DNA of 32,797 bases from Mucilaginibacter saanensis (GTDB lineage Bacteria > Bacteroidota > Bacteroidia > Sphingobacteriales > Sphingobacteriaceae), in the NCBI RefSeq assembly GCF_014200575.1, contig NZ_JACHBZ010000030.1:1-32797 (forward strand). Reading direction: 5' to 3'. Below the pieces are notes generated by a model that had not been told where the DNA came from, did not search any database, and saw only the letters and a program-made list of their open reading frames with translations. The stretch's first letter is position 1; each line of letters begins with the position of its first letter. Of this stretch, positions 1 to 8,918 are shown piece after piece. The position numbers and the translations under genes were made by a program.

Positions 1-391
1 ACCAACCATTATCTTATACTCCATTCTCCAACTCAATTACCCTTTAACTGCCATTTTTCCCATTAACCCAATATGCAGTCAGCGTTAAGCCTGCCCCCTT
101 ACATTATATTATAACGTATAGTCCATTTTGTATCAATACAGGTTGAGATATCAAGCTTACATATGCTTAGGTACAAGATTTCACCAAGAGAGTCTATATT
201 TCCGTTTGTTATTTAATACACGATAGTTAGTCAATGAATTCTATCTGTGTTTTTCCGTATTGTTCTTGAACTCTTACTAAAATACTTCCTATCGCTAAAA
301 CCAACCATATAAACTCTCTGGTAAAAGGCATACTACCGGCATTTTACTTATAAGTAAAACAGCCTTATTGAGCATCAGAAATAAATATTAG
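1..391. other. Intergenic region without a recognisable gene
   Basis: AT-rich stretch downstream of the DHA2 transporter. I see no convincing coding region or RNA gene on either strand. The only structure noted is a perfect 18-bp palindrome, TTTTACTTATAAGTAAAA, at 342-359, about 30 bp past the transporter stop codon. It could be a weak terminator stem or a protein site; it has no GC-rich stem and no clear T tract. Confidence 0.5.
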
Positions 392-1987
392 TTAAAAAGC
401 TACGGGCGCCGGCTGATTGGTTTTAACGCCGATGGTAGTGCGGTTAATTGAAGGGAATAAAGCAATGAGCAATATTGTGCCTAACAATAACCAACTAATC
501 AATTGGTAATAATCAATAGCGAAGCGCAGTTGTGCCTGCACACTGATACTTTTATTTAAAAGCCCGTTTGATATCTTGACAGCCTGATCAGCAGCTACAC
601 CGCGACTCATCAATGCCTGGCTGGTGGTTGTCAGCTTTTGAACCACAAGCGGGTTTAATGAACTTAATTGTTCCTGAAACCTGTTGTAATGATTGGTTTG
701 CCCGTAAAGCTGAAAAAAGTTGATTAGGGCGATACTGCTGCAAAAACCTAAAAACCTCACAAATATACCAACAGCCGAACCTGTGTTTCCATACTTTGCC
801 GGCGATGATGATATGATGAAAAGAATAATAGGCACCATTAACATGCCGGCCCCTAAGCCCTGTAAAATTAAAGGGATAATGAGGTCTGAACTATCAGCCT
901 GCGTACCGAAAATAAAGCACATACGCACATGAAATATCAGCAGTATCACAAATCCGTAAATAAAAATGAGCCTTGTTGGTTTTTTTAACAATACCAGCCT
1001 GGAGGATATAATTACACTAACAATGATCCCGGCGATATTATAAATAAGCATATAACTAATATGTATGGGATCCATACCCAAAACACTGCCTAAATACGAT
1101 GTGGTAACACCAAATGAACCTCTTACAATGTAAAATACAAAAAGTAATACCGCACCTAAAACAAATTTAGGCTGCCTGAATACTTTAAGATACAGGTACG
1201 GTCTTTTCAAATTCCATTGCCTGATCAGGAATATAGTTAAAAGCACCACAATGGCAACAATGCTTAGGGCTATGCGCCTGTCGCCGAGCCAATCATATTG
1301 CTGTCCGTATATCAGCACATAACCAATAAAACATAAGCCTGCAGAATAAATGATCCAGCTGGGCCAGTCAAGCCGGTAAAGCGGCAGTTTACGGTTAAGC
1401 CTTACGTTATTCATGATAAAAAACATGATCAGCGCTCCCGGAATATAGGAGTATATTGCAAATTTATATATCACATTATAGTTAAAGGTATCAATGATAG
1501 ACGAGGTAATAAGCGTGGTAAAAGGCACAACACAAAGCAGGATACAATAAACAACCGAGTAACCTATCTCCCGTGACCTTTCGCCATGCAAGCGGTTAAA
1601 CATCAGGGTAAGGGTAATACTTATAGTTCCGCATGTTAACATTCCCTGCACATACCGGAGCATGAGCAAGACAAAAAACGAATGCGTAACATAACACAGA
1701 TAACAAGTGCCTATTAAAATAATAACCCCGATAAGCAAATATTCCTTACTGGCTATATTTTTAAAAAAGCGGCCTTCCAAAACTATAAAGCTGGCCATTG
1801 AACCGTACAAAATAATAAGGGAATACTGCACGTCATTAGGTGTAATGCCATAATAGCCTGCCGCCGCACTAACGTTACTTACGGAGAGTGCAAACAGCAC
1901 TACCCCAGGCAATACCACAATGAGCAATGCAAAACGGATAAGCCACTCAGGCACCCAGCTTTTAAAAACAGGGATAATGTTAGTCAT
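392..1987 (-). CDS. DHA2-type MFS multidrug efflux transporter (EmrB/QacA-like)
   Basis: Inner-membrane drug:proton antiporter of 531 residues, the usual length of 14-helix DHA2 transporters. The sequence is almost entirely hydrophobic helices joined by short basic loops, for example the RLHGERSREIG loop after the fourth helix, and it has a large extracytoplasmic loop near residues 430-480 before the last helix. It is the last gene of an operon with the upstream membrane-fusion gene, whose stop codon overlaps this ATG by 8 nt (ATGACTAA), indicating translational coupling. With the fusion protein and the TolC-like channel it should form an EmrAB-TolC type pump spanning both membranes. The substrate cannot be read from the sequence. 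The family call is firm. Confidence 0.9.
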   Translation of the reverse strand: MTNIIPVFKSWVPEWLIRFALLIVVLPGVVLFALSVSNVSAAAGYYGITPNDVQYSLIILYGSMASFIVLEGRFFKNIASKEYLLIGVIILIGTCYLCYVTHSFFVLLMLRYVQGMLTCGTISITLTLMFNRLHGERSREIGYSVVYCILLCVVPFTTLITSSIIDTFNYNVIYKFAIYSYIPGALIMFFIMNNVRLNRKLPLYRLDWPSWIIYSAGLCFIGYVLIYGQQYDWLGDRRIALSIVAIVVLLTIFLIRQWNLKRPYLYLKVFRQPKFVLGAVLLFVFYIVRGSFGVTTSYLGSVLGMDPIHISYMLIYNIAGIIVSVIISSRLVLLKKPTRLIFIYGFVILLIFHVRMCFIFGTQADSSDLIIPLILQGLGAGMLMVPIILFIISSSPAKYGNTGSAVGIFVRFLGFCSSIALINFFQLYGQTNHYNRFQEQLSSLNPLVVQKLTTTSQALMSRGVAADQAVKISNGLLNKSISVQAQLRFAIDYYQLISWLLLGTILLIALFPSINRTTIGVKTNQPAPVAF

Positions 1988-3053
1988 GATCGGCAGAGTT
2001 TTTAGGAACGGTTACGCTTGCATTCATACCTGCGCTCAAAAGACTAACTATTGCATTGTTGTCTGTAATTTTAATTTTAACGGGTATGCGCTGTGCAATC
2101 TTCACAAAATTACCGGTGGAATTATCTGGCGGTAATAACGAGAACCTTGAACCGGTAGCCGGTGAAAACGAAACCACAACGCCCGCAATTTTTGTGTTTG
2201 GATAGGCATCGGTAGTGATTATTACCTTTTTTCCTATGCGGATATCTTTTAACTGTGTTTCTTTAAAGTTAGCAATTACCCATTTGCCGGTTTCTTTGTC
2301 AACAATAAATGCCAGTGTTTGCCCAACCTGTATCTGTTGCCCTGCCTGTATTGTTCTACGCCCCATTTTGCCGTCATAAGGCGCGGTTATAACTGTATAA
2401 GAAACATCAAGTTGATTACGTTGCAGCATCAGCTCTCTTCGTTTTATTTCTGAAAGCACAGGTGATATCTGCGACCGGCTATCATTAACCTTTGACAAGG
2501 ATGCCTGGTAATTATTCAATGCGGTTTGATAATCGGCCTGGGCAACATCCAGCGCACTTTTTACATTCTCCAATTGTTGCTTTGTAGCCGATTCCACATC
2601 GTACAGCTTTTGATAACGATCATACTCCTGTTGCTGTTTTACCAGCTTTGCCTTAACCGCCGCTATCTGGGCATTGTTAACCTGCGCAATTTTTGTTGCC
2701 GTTTGTACATTACTTTCCAACACCTGAATCTGCGACCTGGCATTTTGAAGCCCGGCCTCCCCTTCTTCCCGTTGTAAAGCGTATTCCCGGTTGTCAATAA
2801 TAAGGAGGGTATCGCCTTTTTTTACGTCCTGGTTTTCATCATACTTAATTTCCTTAATATAGCCGCTTACCCTTGAAGTAACCGGGTTAATGTATTCTTC
2901 AACCTGCGCGTCATCTGTTTGTTCGCTGGTGTAAAATTGATAAAGTGATATAATGCCCCATGCCAGTAATACCAGCGCGATGGCGCCAGCTATCCATGAA
3001 GTTATTTTGGTAATTAATTTATCCGTGGTGGTGTATGTATTTTGAGTGTTCAT
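1980..3053 (-). CDS. HlyD/EmrA-family membrane-fusion (periplasmic adaptor) protein
   Basis: Adaptor linking the DHA2 pump to the outer-membrane channel. An upstream in-frame ATG exists at 3074, but I chose the ATG at 3053 (MNTQNTYTTT), one base after the TolC-like gene's TAA; this gives 357 residues. One membrane helix lies at about residues 20-42. A split biotinyl-lipoyl domain follows (first half about 50-85; second half around ITAPYDGKMGRRTIQAGQQI). Between the halves is a long alpha-helical hairpin rich in Q, K and A, predicted coiled coil. A beta-barrel segment begins near WVIANFKETQLKDIRIGK. Length and domain order match EmrA-like adaptors. It is the middle gene of the efflux operon. 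Confidence 0.9.
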   Translation of the reverse strand: MNTQNTYTTTDKLITKITSWIAGAIALVLLAWGIISLYQFYTSEQTDDAQVEEYINPVTSRVSGYIKEIKYDENQDVKKGDTLLIIDNREYALQREEGEAGLQNARSQIQVLESNVQTATKIAQVNNAQIAAVKAKLVKQQQEYDRYQKLYDVESATKQQLENVKSALDVAQADYQTALNNYQASLSKVNDSRSQISPVLSEIKRRELMLQRNQLDVSYTVITAPYDGKMGRRTIQAGQQIQVGQTLAFIVDKETGKWVIANFKETQLKDIRIGKKVIITTDAYPNTKIAGVVVSFSPATGSRFSLLPPDNSTGNFVKIAQRIPVKIKITDNNAIVSLLSAGMNASVTVPKNSADHD

Positions 3054-3054
3054 T

Positions 3055-4395
3055 TTAAAGGTTGCCGGTAACATTTTGTAATTGATAATATTGTAATTGA
3101 GCAGCTATCTCTGCTGCGGCCAAGTCAAATCGGGTTTGTAATAACTGTGTATCTGCATCTAACAAATCCGTTATTAGCGAGGTTTGGTTAAAGTAAGTGT
3201 TGCTAACTATCCTGCGGTTTTCCTGGGCTTGCCTGATATTCGTTTTACTAACATCAACCCGGTTCAGGGCTTCCTTAAACCTAAGATATGCCTCGTTAAC
3301 CTGCTGGCGAACATTGTCCTGTGTTTGCGCATGTTCTATTTCCTGGCTTTCATATTCCAGCTTTGCCACTTTTGCTTTATGATAATTGTGGTAAAATGAG
3401 GATATAGAGAAAGACGCCTTTACCCCGGCCATTCCAATACCGTAGATATAAGGCGAATAGGGATAAAGAAATATCTGCGGATAGCTATATTTATATTCGG
3501 CAAACAGGCCAACCTTTGGCGATACATTTGCCTTGACGTTTTTAAGTTGCAATTTCCGAAGCTCGGTTTCCTCTGCAGAAATTTTAATCTGGTAGGAATT
3601 ACTACCTGCTGTTGTTAAATAATCCTGATTAGATTTAAGGTTAATGGAATCCAGCACGTTATCAGTCACCGGATCAATCTGTTCATCGTCAGGCAGGCCA
3701 ATAAGTATATTTAACTTCTGATTGGCTATTGCGAGGTCATTATTAAGTTGAACTAATGACAGCTTTTGTTTTGACAATTTCAGCTCAGCCCTTAAAACAT
3801 CGCTTTTTAAAACAACACCGTTGGTTTTTAATGCCTCAATTTTCAGGAGTTGTTTTTCCTGCGCCGCAATATCTTTCAATAACAGGTCTTTGAAAATTAT
3901 GCTGCGCTGCATATCCAGGTAATAAGCAGCGGCTCTCAGCTTTGCCTCAGAAACGGTCATTCTTTTTTGTTCGGCAGCAATTTTATTTTCGCTTTTCCGG
4001 GCATCAATTTCAATATTGAGTTTATTGCCGTTATAAAGATTTAAATAAGCGTCGGCCCCCACAGAGTAAGTACTGTGTAACACTTCAAATTGCGATGGCG
4101 CCTTAAAAATACCATTATCATACACGGGCATATTACTAATCCTGGCGTACTCGCCTTCTGCGCTTATTTCAGGTAGTCGTTCTGCTTTTGCATCTTTAAT
4201 TTGTTCGGCACTGCTTTGCAGGCGCAACTCTTTCATCTGAACCGCTTTATTATAACTTGCGGCCTTTTCCCAAACCTGATTTAGGGTTAGCGGCACACGC
4301 TGCAGGGAATCTGATTTGATTGGGTGTGCAACAACTGATTGCACCGGTATGATGCCCGGCAGCAATAGTAAAAAATAATTAACTATAGATTTCAT
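3055..4395 (-). CDS. TolC-like outer-membrane efflux protein
   Basis: Outer-membrane channel of the tripartite pump. The reading frame is open from an ATG at 4410, but the ATG at 4395 (MKSIVNYFLLLLPGI) gives a clean signal peptide ending near VVA and leaves room for the divergent promoter; the mature chain is about 425 residues. Two repeats of the outer-membrane efflux protein fold are visible. Each has long amphipathic helices (for example AEQIKDAKAERLPEISAEGE and, in the second half, VRQQVNEAYLRFKEALNRV) and a short strand pair. It is the first gene of the operon; the adaptor starts one base downstream. Two palindromes lie immediately upstream. Confidence 0.88.
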   Translation of the reverse strand: MKSIVNYFLLLLPGIIPVQSVVAHPIKSDSLQRVPLTLNQVWEKAASYNKAVQMKELRLQSSAEQIKDAKAERLPEISAEGEYARISNMPVYDNGIFKAPSQFEVLHSTYSVGADAYLNLYNGNKLNIEIDARKSENKIAAEQKRMTVSEAKLRAAAYYLDMQRSIIFKDLLLKDIAAQEKQLLKIEALKTNGVVLKSDVLRAELKLSKQKLSLVQLNNDLAIANQKLNILIGLPDDEQIDPVTDNVLDSINLKSNQDYLTTAGSNSYQIKISAEETELRKLQLKNVKANVSPKVGLFAEYKYSYPQIFLYPYSPYIYGIGMAGVKASFSISSFYHNYHKAKVAKLEYESQEIEHAQTQDNVRQQVNEAYLRFKEALNRVDVSKTNIRQAQENRRIVSNTYFNQTSLITDLLDADTQLLQTRFDLAAAEIAAQLQYYQLQNVTGNL

Positions 4396-4414
4396 AACTT
4401 TGATATGCAAAGTT
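4396..4414. promoter_or_regulatory. Perfect inverted repeat abutting the TolC-like start codon
   Basis: AACTTTG-N5-CAAAGTT, arms 7 bp, directly next to the ATG at 4395. It lies in the 87-bp gap between the divergent efflux operon and the AraC regulator. It could be an operator or a stem over the ribosome-binding region of the efflux mRNA. Structure is seen; function is inferred. Confidence 0.45.
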
Positions 4415-4428
4415 CCCTCTTTTACAGC

Positions 4429-4453
4429 TTGGTAATTTTATGTAAATTGCCAA
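4429..4453. promoter_or_regulatory. Near-perfect 25-bp palindrome, candidate operator
   Basis: TTGGTAATTT-N5-AAATTGCCAA, arms 10 bp with one mismatch. It lies in the centre of the divergent gap, 30 bp upstream of the regulator start at 4483 and about 34 bp upstream of the TolC-like start. The position fits control of both directions by the adjacent AraC protein or by another dimeric repressor. Confidence 0.5.
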
Positions 4454-4482
4454 ACTGTTACTCATTTCAGCCAAGCATATTC

Positions 4483-5274
4483 ATGATTCCTGCTGCCGAT
4501 TTTATTTTCGCCATTGATCGTATCCCCAGCTCGGTATACGTGATGCATGAGAAAAACGAATTCAGGTTACCTGAACACGCGCACAACAAGGGGCAGCTTA
4601 TCTATATTGAAGGCGGTGTTGCTTATATTCACCTTACAAATAAAACGCTTATTATTCCGGCCCGCCATTATGTATGGATACCTAAAGGGTTAAGGCACTT
4701 TATAGAAATGCATAAATCTGTGATTATCATATCGTTATATTTCTACGCTGATGACGATGATGATCATCCGTTTTTTAATAAAGGTGGTATATATCCCATT
4801 AATACCCTATTGATGCAGATGCTGGCGTATTCTGAAAAATGGGAAGGAGATGTGTTGCCGGGAGATAAGGCTTTCCCTTTTTTGGCGGGTATAAAAAATA
4901 TACTCCCGGAAATCAGCAGGAAGGCTTTACCCATAGCCCTGCCCACAACCGAAAATGAACGCATGCAGCCCGTTTTGGCTTATATCAGCAAACATTTGTT
5001 TGATACACTTACCTTAACCTCTGTAAGCAGCAAAATGGGGTTCAGTGAGCGTACCTTATCCCGTCTGTTTCAGTCTACTATGCGCATCTCTTTTCTTCAA
5101 TATTTTAAGCTGTTACGCATGGTTAAAGCAATAGAAATGATGCTGCAGACAGATAAGTCCATCAGCGAAATCGCCTATACCTTAGGATACAATAATGTGT
5201 CTGCTTTCAGCAATATATTTTATCAGTTAACTAAAATCAGACCATCTGAGTTTGCTAAACAGCTGCAGTTATAA
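4483..5274 (+). CDS. AraC-family transcriptional regulator of the efflux operon
   Basis: DNA-binding regulator of 263 residues from the ATG at 4483 (MIPAADFIFAIDRIPSS). The frame extends upstream to 4405, but that start would overlap the divergent TolC-like gene and adds an unconserved-looking tail. The N-terminal half is cupin-like: LPEHAHNKGQLIYIEGG carries the expected histidines, followed by the ARHYVWIPKGLRHFIEM strand pair. The C-terminal ~95 residues hold the two AraC helix-turn-helix motifs (LTSVSSKMGFSERTLSRLFQ, then ISEIAYTLGYNNVSAFSNIF) and the RPSEF tail. It is divergent from the efflux operon, so it most likely senses a substrate and controls the pump. Confidence 0.88.
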   Translation: MIPAADFIFAIDRIPSSVYVMHEKNEFRLPEHAHNKGQLIYIEGGVAYIHLTNKTLIIPARHYVWIPKGLRHFIEMHKSVIIISLYFYADDDDDHPFFNKGGIYPINTLLMQMLAYSEKWEGDVLPGDKAFPFLAGIKNILPEISRKALPIALPTTENERMQPVLAYISKHLFDTLTLTSVSSKMGFSERTLSRLFQSTMRISFLQYFKLLRMVKAIEMMLQTDKSISEIAYTLGYNNVSAFSNIFYQLTKIRPSEFAKQLQL

Positions 5275-5289
5275 GTTATCTGTATAACA

Positions 5290-5862
5290 TCAACGCCTTG
5301 ACTTAATACGGCTCAGCGTTTCTGGCGACATGTTAAGATAGGATGCTACCACTTTATTTGATAAGCGCCGAACTATTTCCGGGTTATGATCAAGCAGTTC
5401 TTTGTATCGTAATTCAGCATCTTTGGTAACCTCTCTTTGATATATCTGTAAATTATTGATATAAGCAATTTCCAGATAATTTCTATAAAACTTTTCCCAA
5501 GCCGGGATAATGTTGAGCAGATAATAAAAGTCCTTACGGGTAATGCGTAACAGCTCTGTTTCTTCCATTGCCTGGATGTACTCTCTTGACGGTGTTTCGG
5601 TAATAAAACTGGCCAGTCCGGTCGCAAATTGCTGTTCAAATGCGAGGTGCCGGGTAGCTTCCTGCCCATCTTCCCTGATAAAGAATATGCGAAGACACCC
5701 TTTAACAACAAAATGTATGTGTTTGCTAACTTCCCCTTCATTTACCAAAAACTCATTCCGTTGAAAATTAGCCGGTTTAAAGTGGCTCAAAGCCAATTTA
5801 AGCTGCTCTTCAGTAAGAAAAACGATACTCCTAATGTGTTCCGACAGCTTTTCCTTTGTCAT
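5290..5862 (-). CDS. Crp/Fnr-family transcriptional regulator
   Basis: Protein of 190 residues with an N-terminal cyclic-nucleotide-binding-type beta roll (about 15-120; FLVNEGEVSKHIHFVVKGCL, then GQEATRHLAFEQQFATGL) and a short C-terminal helix-turn-helix (LSNKVVASYLNMSPETLSRI), typical of the compact Crp-like regulators of Bacteroidota. There are no cysteines arranged for an Fe-S cluster, so an oxygen-sensing FNR role is not supported by residues. It starts 29 bp after the restored stop of the MFS gene on the same strand, so the two are probably co-transcribed. Its end is 15 bp from the convergent AraC gene. A Crp/Fnr-type box lies upstream of the MFS gene. Confidence 0.88.
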   Translation of the reverse strand: MTKEKLSEHIRSIVFLTEEQLKLALSHFKPANFQRNEFLVNEGEVSKHIHFVVKGCLRIFFIREDGQEATRHLAFEQQFATGLASFITETPSREYIQAMEETELLRITRKDFYYLLNIIPAWEKFYRNYLEIAYINNLQIYQREVTKDAELRYKELLDHNPEIVRRLSNKVVASYLNMSPETLSRIKSRR

Positions 5863-5891
5863 TTTAAATAATAATTGGTTTGGTTTTATTG

Positions 5892-7114
5892 TTAAACCGC
5901 CTTTACACCATCCCTGCGATATTCAAGGTAAGCAAGTATGGCACTAACCGCTGCCGCGAATGCCCCAAGGATATAAATATTATTATAATGTCCCCTTCCG
6001 GCTATCAAACCTGCATAGGTGCTGTAAGTCCCATTCCAAGGTCAAAAAAGGCATTATAAGCCGCCATAGCCATTCCTCTGTTCTCAGCAGCAACACGTTT
6101 TACTGCAATAATACCAAAAGAAGGAAAAACCAATGACATACCTATACCAGTTAATCCAGCTCCGATGATTCCGGCAAACGCGGTAGGTGCTCCCCATATT
6201 AACAACTGACCGGCAATTTCTATTAATAAAGATACCATAGCTACCCTTGCCCCACCAAATTTATCAGGAAAGCCGGCAAAAAATATCCGCATAACTACAT
6301 ATCCTGTACCAAAAGCCGTAATAGCCAGTGATGCTCCTGTCCATGACTGTTGTATAAAGTAAAGTGTAATAAACGATGCAATTCCACCGAAACCAATGCT
6401 GGCAAAAGCAAGCCCCGCACCTGATTTCCATACCAAATTTACGGCTTTATAAAAAGGCAACCTAACAGTTTGTTTAAGTAATGACACCTCGGGTAGCAGC
6501 AGCATTGCCAGAAAACTGATCACCGGGAACAAAACAATTCCACCAAACGCTGTTGTAAGACCGAAACTTGATTGTAACAAAATACCCAATGGTGCACCGC
6601 AAGCCATACCGCCATACATTCCCATACCGTTCCAAACCATCACTTTGCCGGTATTTTTAGGGCCAACTAATATAAACCCCCATGCAAAAATGCCGATCAC
6701 CAGGCAACTTTCGCCAATACCAAGCAATACTCGCCCGGCAATTAACGCAGTTAGGCTCAATAATGGCGTTGCAGCAAGCATCTGTGAAATAAGACAAAAC
6801 AGGCCCGAAACTGACGAAATGATGATTCCTAAGGTAACTGCCCGTTTCCCCCCTTTTGAATCGGCCATTTTACCGGCAAAGTGACGGGTACAAAGCGTGG
6901 CAGCATATTGTATGCCAATAACTAAACCCACAACGAGGTTATTAAAGCCAAGGGTGCTGTGCACATAGGCAGGCAATACCCCAAGGGATATCCCCATAAT
7001 TAAAAACTCCAGAAAGATTATGCCAAATATAGTTAGCAGGTATGTTGAAATGCCATTATTTTCAACAGCCTCTTGAATATCAAGACTAATTGTTTTTTTA
7101 GAAAAAGTAAACAT
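5892..7114 (-). pseudogene. MFS transporter (YhhS/YfcJ-like) interrupted by a one-base frameshift
   Basis: Inner-membrane MFS permease. The open frame encodes 369 residues and stops at 6005 just after LTAPMQV. In the next frame the protein continues without interruption as AGLIAGRGHYNNIYILGAFA to a TAA at 5892-5894 and supplies the missing twelfth helix. Restoring one base in the CCTATGCAGG stretch (about 6014-6019, minus strand CCT AT_ GCA GGT) gives P-x-A-G-L and a protein of about 407 residues, normal for the family. There are 12 helices in total, with an RHFAGKMADSKGGKRA loop (motif A) after helix 2. The substrate is unknown. It may be a true inactivating mutation or a sequence error; the break is not in a homopolymer. 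Confidence 0.8.
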
Positions 7115-7161
7115 AGTTATAAATTAAGCCGCAAAGATATGTTAGGGGTTTTAGCCCCACA

Positions 7162-7175
7162 TTGATCTAAGTCAA
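7162..7175. promoter_or_regulatory. Crp/Fnr-type box upstream of the MFS-crp pair
   Basis: TTGATCTAAGTCAA differs from the classical FNR consensus TTGAT-N4-ATCAA at one base. Its centre is about 54 bp upstream of the MFS ATG, so a transcription start 41.5 bp downstream of it would give a leader of about a dozen bases, the usual class II activator geometry. The Crp/Fnr regulator encoded in the same transcription unit is the natural candidate binder (inference). Confidence 0.55.
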
Positions 7176-7228
7176 AAAGGGAAGGCGCTTAAATTTTATT
7201 TACTATGCTTCTTATATCAACTGTCTGG

Positions 7229-8206
7229 CTAACTCTCCAAACAATCAGTGGATATTACTTCACGCTCCGTATGCAGTAACATATCGGCGGTCATGGCTTT
7301 TATGTCAAATGCAGGTTTCCATCCCCACTCCTCTCTGGCCTGGCGGTCATCAATGGAAGATGGCCAGCTCTCAGCAATCTGTTGCCGCTTATCAGGTTGA
7401 TAATCGATTCTAAAATCTGGTATATAATCAGTTATTACTGCTGCCAGCTCCTGAGGGGTAAAACTGATACCAGCTAGGTTATAGGAAGTCCTTACAGAAA
7501 TTTTTTCTGCGGGGGCATCCATCAATTCCAGCGTTGCCCTTACGGCATCGGGCATGTATAACATGGGTAATCTTGTGTTTTCAAGCAGGTAACAATGATA
7601 ATAACTGTTATTAACCGCCTGCTGAAAAATATCAACTGCATAATCAGTGGTTCCTCCACCTGCTTTGGCCGAATAGCTAATGAGCCCCGGGTAACGTATA
7701 CTGCGTACATCCAGACCATACTGCTCATGATAATACTGACACCATTGCTCGCCGGCAACTTTACTGATACCATAAACCGTAGACGGAACAGTGAGGGCAT
7801 ATTGCGGACAACTCTCCTTTGGCGCCTTGGCACCAAACACAGCTATACTGCTGGGCCAAAAGACTTGTTTCAATTTCTCGGTACGGGCTACTTCCAATAC
7901 GTTAAGCAGGCTCCGCATGTTCAAATCCCAGGCCGTAAGCGGGCTTTTCTCCCCGGTTGCGGATAATACTGCCGCCAAATGATAAATATGCGTAACCTGA
8001 TGCTGACTGACTAATTTATACAATGCATCCTTATCCATCACATCCAGCCGGTAATAGGGCCCGTGCAATGAAACATCAACAGTTGCGTCACGTATGTCTG
8101 TTGCAATTACCTGTTGTGTGCCATATTTTACCCGTAATGCGCTTACCAGCTCAGTACCGATTTGACCGCAGGCGCCGGTCACAAGGATCATTTGTTTGTC
8201 AGCCAT
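7229..8206 (-). CDS. SDR-type L-threonine 3-dehydrogenase (NAD-dependent epimerase/dehydratase family)
   Basis: Predicted to oxidise L-threonine to 2-amino-3-ketobutyrate with NAD+, the first step of threonine breakdown to glycine and acetyl-CoA. Length is 325 residues. The Rossmann motif is GACGQIG at residues 11-17. The chain continues with HLAAVLSATGEKSP and the catalytic pair YGISKVAGE, followed by IRYPGLISY. These are features of the UDP-galactose-epimerase-like threonine dehydrogenases known from Flavobacterium and common in Bacteroidota, not of the zinc-dependent type. The start ATG is at 8206. It is divergent from an Lrp/AsnC regulator, which fits amino-acid control. The partner ligase (kbl) is not in the window. 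A general sugar-epimerase role is the less likely alternative. Confidence 0.82.
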   Translation of the reverse strand: MADKQMILVTGACGQIGTELVSALRVKYGTQQVIATDIRDATVDVSLHGPYYRLDVMDKDALYKLVSQHQVTHIYHLAAVLSATGEKSPLTAWDLNMRSLLNVLEVARTEKLKQVFWPSSIAVFGAKAPKESCPQYALTVPSTVYGISKVAGEQWCQYYHEQYGLDVRSIRYPGLISYSAKAGGGTTDYAVDIFQQAVNNSYYHCYLLENTRLPMLYMPDAVRATLELMDAPAEKISVRTSYNLAGISFTPQELAAVITDYIPDFRIDYQPDKRQQIAESWPSSIDDRQAREEWGWKPAFDIKAMTADMLLHTEREVISTDCLES

Positions 8207-8361
8207 GGAATAGTTAATAATTCCCTCAAAATTGACATTTTAGACATTATGGTAACAGGAAAACATTTTATTTAGATTAAAAAACTATAATTATTAATTT
8301 ATTAGGATTTTTATTGCATTATTTAATAAGTTTAACCTATCAATTGAAATAAATAACTTTT

Positions 8362-8868
8362 ATGTTTAGCAGCTTAGATAGTACAGACATCAGCATTCTT
8401 AAATTATTACAGGAAAACGCAAGGTTCACTAACAAGGAAATTGCCGAAAAACTGAATAAAACCGCTACTCCCATTTTCAGGCGAATTAAACGTTTGGAAG
8501 AGGAAGGATATATAAAAAATTATGTAGCCGTACTTGATCCCAAGAAAATTGATCGCGGGTTAATGGCCTTCACCCATGTACAGGTCAAGGATCACTCCAA
8601 GGGAAGCCTAAAGATTTTTGAAAAGGCTATTATACAGCTTCCTGAAGTTTTAGAGTGTTACCACATGTCGGGCGTATATGATTTTATTCTTCGGGTAGCA
8701 GTCCGCGATCTGGAAGCCTATCATAACTTCTTGATGAACCGTCTGTTTAATATTATAGAGGTAGGTTCTGTACAAAGTACATTTGTGATGAAAGAGTGTA
8801 AGCACGAGGCAGCATTCCCTATTGCAGTACCGGCCAATCCATTTCCATCAGCCAGGAGCCTGGATTAA
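8362..8868 (+). CDS. Lrp/AsnC-family transcriptional regulator
   Basis: Protein of 168 residues. The N-terminal winged helix-turn-helix (about 5-65) contains LDSTDISILKLLQENARFTN and EIAEKLNKTATPIFRRIKRL. The C-terminal RAM effector-binding domain follows (about 70-150; VLECYHMSGVYDFILRVAV, and the NIIEVGSVQSTFVMKE strand). Size and order match Lrp/AsnC proteins, which bind amino acids and form octamers on DNA. It is divergent from the threonine dehydrogenase gene across 155 bp of AT-rich DNA, so it probably regulates that gene and itself. The exact ligand is not readable. Confidence 0.9.
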   Translation: MFSSLDSTDISILKLLQENARFTNKEIAEKLNKTATPIFRRIKRLEEEGYIKNYVAVLDPKKIDRGLMAFTHVQVKDHSKGSLKIFEKAIIQLPEVLECYHMSGVYDFILRVAVRDLEAYHNFLMNRLFNIIEVGSVQSTFVMKECKHEAAFPIAVPANPFPSARSLD

Positions 8869-8918
8869 CAAGTAAACTATCCATATATACTAATAATATC
8901 AGGGTTAATTATATTTAA

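Noticed and set aside
5373..5741. 122-codon minus-strand open frame
   Set aside because: Overlaps the Crp/Fnr gene in another frame; the real gene has clear domains.
7595..7966. 123-codon plus-strand open frame
   Set aside because: Antisense shadow of the threonine dehydrogenase gene.
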